Part shown: positions 56,408 to 64,000 of the stretch, in pieces | Layout: each line of letters opens with the position of its first letter | Numbering within the stretch: the first letter of the stretch is position 1 | NCBI GenBank assembly: GCA_038503065.1 | Contig: JBCAMK010000007.1 | Coordinates: 1,054,001 to 1,118,000, forward strand | Direction of reading: 5' to 3' | Length of the DNA stretch: 64,000 nucleotides | Source of the DNA: Paragyromitra xinjiangensis | Taxonomy: Eukaryota > Ascomycota > Pezizomycetes > Pezizales > Discinaceae | Notes under the pieces: model-generated | Database searches by the model: none | What the model saw: only the letters and a program-made list of their open reading frames with translations | Told to the model about the DNA's origin: nothing | Program-made: the position numbers and the translations under genes

Positions 56408-58954
56408 TTTGGCGATTATTTGATACCGAAAAATTAAGCGGGTAGGTTCAACAAATTAGACTGTAAAATAAAAAGAGAGTGAAATAGCGGCGAGGATAAA
56501 GACGTGTTGTCCTTTAGTCCGACTTGTATACAGTACAAATATATCTGGTGGTAATGACTCTAGCCGAAAAATCAGACTAAGATTTATAGTTATAGAGAAT
56601 CGGCTGTGATGGTGATCATACCGTTGCGGGTTCTGGCCTGCAATAAACTGGCATCGCCACGCCGCATGCGGACCACTGGGCTTATAATGTCCCTGCGGCT
56701 TGCCGCGAGGATTAGAATGACGTTGCGCGTGATTGGGTAGAGTAACGTCGTGTTTAGTGAAATATTTCCATATATCCGACTAGGCTCCCTCTTGAATAAC
56801 TGCTGGGTACTTTGTTACTCCAGTGTCAGCATGCCTCGTCCAAAATGAGGGTGGCACCAAGTTGTAGTTCCTGCCTTGTGCGAACAGTTAACCAGGTCGT
56901 GACTACTCGTACCCCTGATTGTAGTTCCGGGAACCGCCGCCTCAATTTAGATCCCTGCAGTGATGACTGCTACGGCATTTCTCGTTCCAAAAACCGATCA
57001 CAGGCCCACATACAAGTACAATACGAAGAATGATTAGAAGAGATAGTACGTAGTAATAATCGCCGGGACTAATATCAACCACTCTCCATATATATTTTCT
57101 AAAACAACATCGTTTCCCGCCTCCCGCGCTCCAAAGCGTCTAGAATCTTGATCACAGAATCTCACTCGACCACCTAAACAATGTTAAGTTCGGAAATCAA
57201 ACCTAAACCAGCAGATAGATAAGGCTTTTATAACAAAAATTCTAAGATTTACCATCCCAATTCAATTGAGCGAACTTCATACAAAGACGTTGAAGTGGCC
57301 TTCATAGATAAGGCACCTGAAAAAGCGGCCAAAGCTGAGTGAGTACAAACCCGTTGGCACCTTACCTATGCAGGCAATTCCAACGACGTCCTAGCGCAAA
57401 ACCTCCCGAGCTGATGCGGCAGACCTTCAGATAACGTCAATCTACTGAATTTGCCGCAATCATATTTTCCAACCCCATTTTCCAAGACCATTGGGCGAAT
57501 ACCATTTATTGGAAGATGAAAAGATGAAGGAATATCCAAAAGGTCAATCAACCACAAGATAGTGATAGACAAGCGAAACTGAACCCAGCCCGGAACCAAG
57601 AGCTAACCCAACCAATTTCTCCAACCTACTTCTAACCTTAACAAAGGGCCGAACTAAGGCGAGTCCGAAAGAATATCCCAGAGACAAGAAAACAGCGCGA
57701 ACGACAACTCCTTTTCAGATCTTCCATCCAGGCCACGACAGCGAGCATGAGCATAAACCAAGGTTATGGAGTAACCACCAAAACAGGTATCCCGGCAGTT
57801 AGTACCTCCGATCCGAGTCTCGAGCAAAAGTAGAGCAGATAAACGACCATAGGAATCGACGTCGTTGGTTTGAGTTGATTGGTGCTGATCGGTGGTAGCT
57901 GTTAGTTTGTCTTAGATCCTGCGGCTGATGGTAAGACAGAAGCCTCCCAGCCGACTGGCTGAGAGATTCATCGGTTAGGATTGTCGTGAAAAGGGGTGTC
58001 GAGTGAGATAGAGTGACCCCTAACCACCTCAAGAGTTTGAGAACATAAAAAAAACCTAGTAGAAAGTTCACGAATATTCAGAAGTAGAAAATATCGGGAC
58101 AGAACAATTGTACTCGAACGATCAAAAAGCATTACTCTCGTGTCCCAGTCTCAGCTCAAAGATTGTGAAAATTTCGAAAGTAGATTGAAATAATATTTGG
58201 CAGAAATCCTCCGAGTACGTGAGAGCAAACGAAAAAGACAAAAAAAGCAAAAAGATACCCCCCCTTCCCCCTCCCCCCCGACCAAGATCCTCACTGTATC
58301 CGTGTATCCCAACCCACCATTACCAAAGGAAACCCAACAAGAGGACTCGGAGACAGATCCAGACAGAAAGATAGAGAAAGATAAATGACGAGTAAAAAAT
58401 TTGCATTAAAAGTCATGAACCAATCTCCATTTTTGTACCTAAAGAAAAAAAGACTCCCCACCCACCGACAAAGAACACAACCAGCAGCAAAGGCCCAGCG
58501 AGTCCGTCGAACAGAAGAAAAGAGGTTTAAAGAGAACAAGAAAGAAAATAGAAGGACCATAAGTGGGTACGTAAAACAATACAGGACAGAAAAACTAAAA
58601 GACGAGTAAGACGGGAACCGTGTCGCGTAAAAGAACAATTAGCGATAAAAACGAAAAGCCCAACTCAAACAGAAACAGAAAGACTAGCATCCCCCCACCC
58701 CATCGAATTTAGTAGCGCAAGAAACAACCTGGTGACAGACACAAATAATAAGCCTCCCATCCTCTGGATTTCGCCAACAGGCACTTTTTCACGAACGATC
58801 TTTGAACTAATATTAATCACCCTTGAACGTACCAAAAAGCTGAAATAACGACAAGAAAAACCATCGAGTTTCGTAACATTGCCCCCCCTTCGTGACTGTC
58901 ACCTACGTCTCCGAACTTTATCAACTACGTACGTTACTTGTGAGGACTCTCCAA
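56408..58954. other. 2.5-kb intergenic region
   Basis: The first few hundred bases should carry the promoter of the 1387-aa gene. The part from 58.2 kb on has A-rich and C-rich runs and probably includes the 3' untranslated region of the CBM48 gene. Open frames in 57.3-58.6 kb have no family support. Confidence 0.45.
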
Positions 58955-61278
58955 TTACGGACTGATCTCACCCTTCGCCTTCCCCTTATCCTTGGATCCG
59001 GTACCGGAATGGAGGAACTTTTCCTTTAGTGCGCCAAAGAAACTCTTCCTCTTCTGCTTCTTCACATCTCCGCCCTCTCCGTTCTCAAGACTCTTCTTGG
59101 GTGACTTGGTACCATTACCATTCATCTCAACTGACTTATCGGACTTCGCCGAGTTTGCGCTCCCGTTCAACGCAGTTCCGTTCTCAGTCTTAGAAGGGAC
59201 GACTGGAGGAATAGAGACATATCCGGCCTCCTTAGGCTCATCCTTAGGTAAAGGCGCAGGGATAACAGCTTCGGTAGGCTTGACTTCCTCCTTCAGCTCC
59301 CCCTCGACCTCCTTCTTTAGCTCGACGACATGAGCGACGCCAGCGGCTTCAGGAGCGGTACCAGATTCAGCCAGTGAATTTTGAACAACTACCGGGACCT
59401 CAGCGGCAGGCTGGATAGGGGCAGCGTTCAGAGTTACTGGAGCGGTTGGGTGGACTTCTTTCTTGAGTTCTTCTTCGAACTCCTTCTTGGCCTCAACGGC
59501 TTGCTCGACAGCACTGGCCTCAGGTTCGGCGTGGGCTTGTTTCTGGGACTCTCGGACGATCTCGGGTACGACAGCAGGCGTAGTCTCGTCGTTCGGTTCG
59601 CCGGAAGCACTGGCGATACCGGCCGCAGCCATGATGCTACCAACGGTCGTCGTACCGTTGGTCTTGTTCTCTAGAATGATGGGCACCTCGGTCTTTAATT
59701 CTTCCTCGAGCTCTTTCTTAAGCTCCACGGCCTCAGGAACGGCCGATGCTTCGGGCTCAACATTTGCCTTCTCTTGGCTTTCTTTGACGATTTCGGGTAC
59801 CTGGGATGCAGCGGATGCAGCGGCATAACTGGTGATCGGCAGAGAGCTCTCGGGAATCAAGCTGGCAGTGGGCTCAGGGATATCAAGAACACCACGCCCC
59901 TCGGCTTCCCGCAGAGCGGCAGGAGTGACGACTTCTGGGAGAATAGGAGCTCCGCCGAGGCCGAAACCAAGGTTGGAGGCATCTGCCCTCTCGTATGACT
60001 CTTCGTCGAGCTTGACATGTTTGTTGATGTCTGCGGTAGTAAACTCGTTCTGCGGGACGGGCTCGCCAGGTTCAAGGTGGAAAGGGTTTGTGGGTGTATC
60101 TGAAGCTGGGAGGGGCTTAGCCGAGAATGTTTGTTCTTCCTTTTTCTCAACGGTAATAGGGGTTGGGTCGGAAGTTTCCGCGGCAGGTGTCTCAGGGAAG
60201 CCACCAGGTACGTCATCTGGCCCAGGCGTTGAGACAACCTTCGGAACATGGGCGGCCAATTCTGCGGTTGAGGATTCAGGTGCAACCGAAGAAATGGTTT
60301 CGTCATGAACGAAACCGTTGGTAGTGTGCTCGATCGGCACTGAAGCCGCGAGGGCAGCAGTGGTAGAGTCAGGGGCAACAGAGTTGATGGTAGCGGCAGA
60401 CATGTCCGTGTTTTGTTCTGCCTCGATGTCTTCTGGGATTAAAAGATTGTTTTCGTTGCCGTCGTCAAATTCTGTGCGAGCGGATTGATCAATGACCCAG
60501 TTACCGTCTACAACAAACTATTGCAGAGAGGAGTTAGCAAAGCTGCTTTTGTTCGTAGATATAAAGGGTAATATAATAGTCAAGGGAGGGGTTTTGAGCT
60601 GAAAGGCACTCCTCATCAACGCAGGGAGTGGTACAAAAAGACCCCGCAAGCCCCACTCTCGCAACATGCAACTCGCGTGATATCACGCCAGACACATTCC
60701 GGCGTCCAAAAGAACTCTTGCGGGAAAAGGATGAGGTGATAGGGTGTGGAAGCACTGCATCACAGCGGTACGCCTTCATCCGGAGAAGAATACAAAAGAA
60801 ACGGAATACAGAGAGGCAGTGCAACAGGGTGACAGGCGATAACAGAAAGAGGTGCCTAAGGCAAAAGATAGAGAAAATAAAAAATTAATCATACCTTGTA
60901 TAGTGTCTTTGCAACTGGCAGTTCTACTTTCGCAATAAAGGCATCTCCGTCCTTCTCCAGCTTTGTACTCTTTTCCCAGTTGTCGAATGTGCCGGTGACG
61001 TAGACCTCGCCAGCCGGATAGTTCCTGTTTTTAGGCAGCAACCAATTAGCACCATTCAAGCCAACGTCGACTCATCAAGCAAGCAAGCAATTAATCAGGC
61101 AAACAAGCACCGTGCCGTGACACCGAACAATGACGACGACTGCTACAAATGACTTGTTGCTAGCTGCCTACGAGCGTGACGGTGGTACACGATGCAAGTG
61201 GAAGGGGAGCAGCCACAGCCCAACCACGAGAGGAGAGGATCAGGGAACAAACCATTTGAAAGTAAAAAATCCTGTCAT
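58955..61278 (-). CDS. AMPK-type glycogen-binding (CBM48) domain protein, Crp1/Mdg1-like
   Basis: Three exons, 61278-61253, 61024-60895 and 60517-58955, giving 572 aa. A small first exon joins exactly so that MTGFFTFKW runs into NYPAGEVYVTGTFDNW, the canonical opening of this family; then DAFIAKVELP, and across the last intron YKFVVDGNWVIDQSARTEFDDGNENNLLIP, the end of the CBM48 domain (about residues 1-80). It thus ends near the classic Trp and Asn positions. The remainder is low-complexity, Pro/Glu/Ala/Val-rich and unstructured, with three 39-residue repeats and two 17-residue repeats, and a basic tail (KKQKRKSFFGALKEKFLHS) reminiscent of an amphipathic helix. In yeast Crp1 binds cruciform DNA and Mdg1 affects pheromone signalling; whether this is conserved is unknown. 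Exon 1 and its GTTTGT donor are inferred from family fit. Confidence 0.87.
59282..59800 (-). repeat. three 39-residue protein repeats in CBM48 gene
   Basis: Three copies at 59684-59800, 59453-59569 and 59282-59398, each beginning VP-x-(I/V)-V and ending ELKKE(L/V/F)EEELK-x-EV. Spacers of 38 and 18 residues lie between. Copies 1 and 2 are close, copy 3 has diverged. Confidence 0.85.
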
Positions 61279-61652
61279 TTTGTCTGCTCGTATTTATCGT
61301 CGTTGGATAGATATGCAGTGGATCACTTGATAAGTGCGCAGAGCGAAGAATCTAAATCAAAAAGCAGCGCACTGTGAGTATTCCCTTCAAGATGTAGCAG
61401 CAAAGGGGGAGAGTATGAAGAGAAGGAGAAGAGAGATAGAGATGGAGGGGGAAAGAGGGTGATGGAGAGAAAGAGAGTGCTAGTAGATAGCAGGGACACA
61501 GAGAATGAACAGAGAATGAGAAAGGAGCGGACGGAGGTGGTCGTACCTGTGAATAAATTCGATTCCAATCTCCAATTGCTCCCTAGGCAACCCACGCTTC
61601 AAAGGATAAAAAAAATCTTTAAAATACCGCGGAAGAGCAAGGTGGAGTCAAT

Positions 61653-61680
61653 GCAGCAGGAGCAGCAGGAGCAGCAGCAG
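61653..61680. repeat. CAG/GAG trinucleotide run
   Basis: About nine units of CAG with interspersed GAG/CAG, continuing loosely to 61700. Its open frame is not credible as a gene. Confidence 0.7.
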
Positions 61681-62679
61681 ATGTAGGTCGACGCAGCAGC
61701 AGCGCAGGAGGGACGAAGAAGGTTGTAAAAAGAAACGTGCGGCAGAAAGAAGAAAGGTTGGCTGTGGGCGTCGGCGGTGGTGTACTGGGCGAAAGAAAAA
61801 GAAAAAGACCAGGGCGGGCGAACGATAAGTGCGAGTGCCTGGCACCAGCCAGCCGTTCACGGTTGTTCGGTGGCTAGATTATTGGAATCGCTTGTGTATG
61901 TACTGTATGTGAAGCACAGGACGCGCCGCAGGAAAACTACTCTAAATCAGATGCAGGCAGGCACAGGCCAGATGGCTAGCGAGGAGATGAGATAAGTATC
62001 AGGTACACCGTCTACGCTGTTCGTTCGCTGCATTCGCCACGGTTCGTGAGCAACTTCTCAGAACGGCCATGGGCGCTGGAAAAATGAAAAGGGAATGCAG
62101 CCCATCAAAACGAACTATCTGCAGCTTCTGCATCAAGATTTCCCAACGGGCTTGCCTCGCTCCGTTCCCAGCAACTCATGTTCCAAGGAGTGTTCCCAGT
62201 CGCCGAAAACAGAAGTTCCCTGTTCCGGTAACGCCAGCCTAAACCTTGCCCGCCCTGCCCAGTTGCCAAGGTCGCCCCGTATGCCACAGCATGCATGGCG
62301 CACCAAACGTCATCGGCAGTAGCGAATAGCATGCTCAACCGTCAGCCTGCTGCATCTAGGATCCCTCCTGCTTCCTCCGTCCGTGCTGCTATCTATGGAT
62401 AGGAAGGTATTTCGTCCGTCCGAAGGCTACAGCTACCTACATACTGCGCTCAAATTCACACCGTCTGCTCACGGCCCATATTGCGATAGTCTTGCAGAAA
62501 CTCTTGCTCAATTGCATGATATTCCCGTACGCCATGGTTGCCCACTTACCTATCAATTGATCACCCATTTTTACTCCGACCGTTATCAATCGAAAACGAC
62601 CCCCAATTCACATACAATTGTCCAATCGCTCCTTATCTCTAGGCCCACGCTGTCCACTACACCCACTCATAAACTACCA

Positions 62680-62706
62680 CATACATACATACATATACAC
62701 ACACAT
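62680..62706. repeat. CATA/CACA dinucleotide-like microsatellite
   Basis: ACAT, ATAC and CACA units in a row, near the 3' end of the ceramidase gene, probably in its untranslated region. Confidence 0.75.
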
Positions 62707-62785
62707 GTGAAAAATATAGACAAAATCGCAATAGCTCTTTCCTAAAACTACCTCGCCCCAATTCAGTATCCCCAAGAGCTTACTC

Positions 62786-64000
62786 TCAAGCTACATTAAA
62801 CATCCCCGAAACGCCTTCGAACGCAGTGATTTTCCCTCCAAAAAGCGCCTTTGAATCCCCATAGTATCTAATCCTATATTGCCCAGCCGGTGTACCCGAT
62901 TCAACCGTCCACGTAATGGTAACTTCGCTTTGACCGGTCAAGCTTTCTGTCCTTTTCCATTGATAGACCAAATTCCAATCAGTGTCGTCTCTAACCCTAG
63001 TCCACGTCCCATCATTGTTCTTCCTCTCCACCACCGCGAACGTCCCCTCCAGTCTTAAGTTATTCCTCGGGTTCGCACCGACAAAGACTGCCTTTACCAT
63101 GGCGCCGATCTGGTATGGACCTACGACATCTGTCAGGACGCTCCCGAAACTCTTTCCTAATGGTGGACTATCCTGCACCACGCCAGTGATAAGCGAGATC
63201 GAATTATTGGTGTTGATCGGCGGGCTAGTGCCCGTCGGTAGCGGAGTTGACGGAAGCGTTGCGGCGAGGTACGGCGTGTAGGTCTTGTAGAGGGAAATGT
63301 ACGCTTCCAGGCTACAGTCCAAATCAAAATAGTCTAGGATTAGTAACTTGATGCAAGAATAACAGGCAAATTGCCAACTGGATTGAAAAAAAAAGATACA
63401 AGAAAAGCACAGAACACGTACGTAAATTGCCCGTAAAGTGTGCTGGCACCTTCGTATCTTTGTATTCCATACTCCTCTGGGGTTGCAATGTAGTGCGTGT
63501 ACGAATTGGCTGGTCCTCCGAGGACAATCCATCCAGATTCTTTACTAATTATTCCCAGTTTGTCGAGTTCTTCAGCTACAGCTACTTTCCAGCGACGTCC
63601 AGCCATTGTCGTGGCTTCACCAGGAGCCACGATGATGGTGAGCTGCCCTACGCGGAACATTTGAATATCGACGATATTTGGGGACCTAACGGATCCATTA
63701 CCAGATAATCAGTTCACGATCTTCTGCATGGAAGGAATTTTCAATATGCAAATCTCACGGCACGTGTAAAGCACGTGCGTTCGTGATGAAAGATCGCAGG
63801 AATCGCGAACACTAAAAAGAACCACTATACCAAGCATAGGGCTGATCCATTTCACCCACGTCCAGCAAAATCGGCTTTGGTTTATGACATTCGACCTGCT
63901 CCTTGCTCGGTGTCTTTATAAAACCCCTAACCAGTAACCAAAATGGGTTACTCGGCGAGCCAGGATCGTTCTGCGTGAAATCCGCAAAACCCGGCCAGTC
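62786..64000 (-). CDS. neutral ceramidase, C-terminal part (partial at window edge)
   Basis: Three exons are visible: 64000-63831 (open at the right edge), 63685-63422 and 63311-62786. The edge exon reads GFADFTQNDPG...PFWLLVRGF and PKPILLDVGEM before PYAW, joining to SPNIVDIQMFRVGQL, then VAPGEATTMAGRRW, SYTHYIATPEEYGIQRYEGASTLYG, and a C-terminal domain with GAMVKAVFVGANPRNNL and a VTITWTVESG...YRIRYYGD beta region. This matches the neutral/alkaline ceramidase family (N-acylsphingosine amidohydrolase), which splits ceramide into sphingosine and fatty acid, in order and spacing. The zinc-binding and most catalytic residues lie in the missing N-terminal part. Joins keep frame. No stop breaks the visible part. 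Confidence 0.93.

Larger units (their letters stand above)
61279..62785. other. intergenic region, purine-rich leader with CAG-type repeats
   Basis: 1.5 kb between the CBM48 start and the ceramidase end. The plus strand is strongly purine-rich at 61.4-61.7 kb, which on the gene strand is a polypyrimidine leader typical of fungal 5' untranslated regions. CAG/GAG repeats occur at about 61653-61680 and an ATAC run at 62680-62706. Confidence 0.5.

Noticed and set aside
58291..58638. 115-aa minus-strand frame
   Set aside because: A composition-driven frame in a likely 3' untranslated region, with no domain.
59857..60378. 173-aa minus-strand frame
   Set aside because: It is a shadow frame of the CBM48 gene's low-complexity region.
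61459..61686. Gln/Glu-rich plus-strand frame
   Set aside because: Arises from purine-rich and CAG repeats antisense to the CBM48 leader.
1..64000. CRISPR arrays, prophages, operons or biosynthetic clusters
   Set aside because: No spaced direct repeats, no phage genes and no core PKS/NRPS/terpene enzyme were seen; the window is eukaryotic.

Overview
This window looks like nuclear DNA of a filamentous ascomycete (Pezizomycotina; gene content and style suggest Leotiomycetes or a related class, which is an inference). The signs are genes broken by short introns (mostly 27-80 nt) with GT...AG borders and CTAAC-like branch points, fungal-only families (SAT4/rhodopsin-like membrane protein, F-box protein, F-box/ankyrin protein), eukaryotic regulators (PKA regulatory subunit, FHL1-type forkhead factor, SPF27, Ten1), and long AT-rich, TA-rich gene-poor tracts. 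There are no operons, prokaryotic ribosome sites or CRISPR arrays. I spliced the genes by hand and checked that every exon set keeps frame.

Layout. 0-17 kb is gene-poor: a kelch/one-TM protein (-), an SDR oxidoreductase (+) and a rhodopsin-like seven-TM protein (-), separated by kilobases of AT-rich DNA that holds a 264-bp inverted-repeat element (7272-7535) and a 33-bp palindrome (16346-16378). 18-31 kb is a conserved housekeeping stretch: PKA regulatory subunit (+), SPF27 splicing factor (-), an unrecognised 610-aa protein (+), a tandem double-SET protein (+), a divergent kinase-like protein (+), the CST telomere subunit Ten1 (-), and the FHL1-like forkhead/FHA factor (+, to 35.1 kb). 35-45 kb is again sparse: a small membrane protein (-) whose first intron holds an antisense tRNA-Thr(AGU) gene, and an F-box/ankyrin protein (-). 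45-64 kb is dense: a large F-box protein (-), a VIT+vWA protein (+), a nine-exon 1387-aa protein of unknown function (-), a CBM48 protein of the Crp1/Mdg1 type with internal repeats (-), and the C-terminal part of a neutral ceramidase running off the right edge (-).

Genes are not co-functional clusters, but several pairs share short divergent promoters (Ten1/FHL1, F-box/vWA, SPF27/610-aa protein). Themes are nutrient and growth signalling (PKA regulatory subunit and FHL1; in yeast FHL1 controls ribosomal-protein genes), RNA processing, telomere capping and lipid turnover. The best candidates for something undescribed are the 1387-aa protein, the 610-aa protein, the tandem double-SET protein and the small inverted-repeat element.
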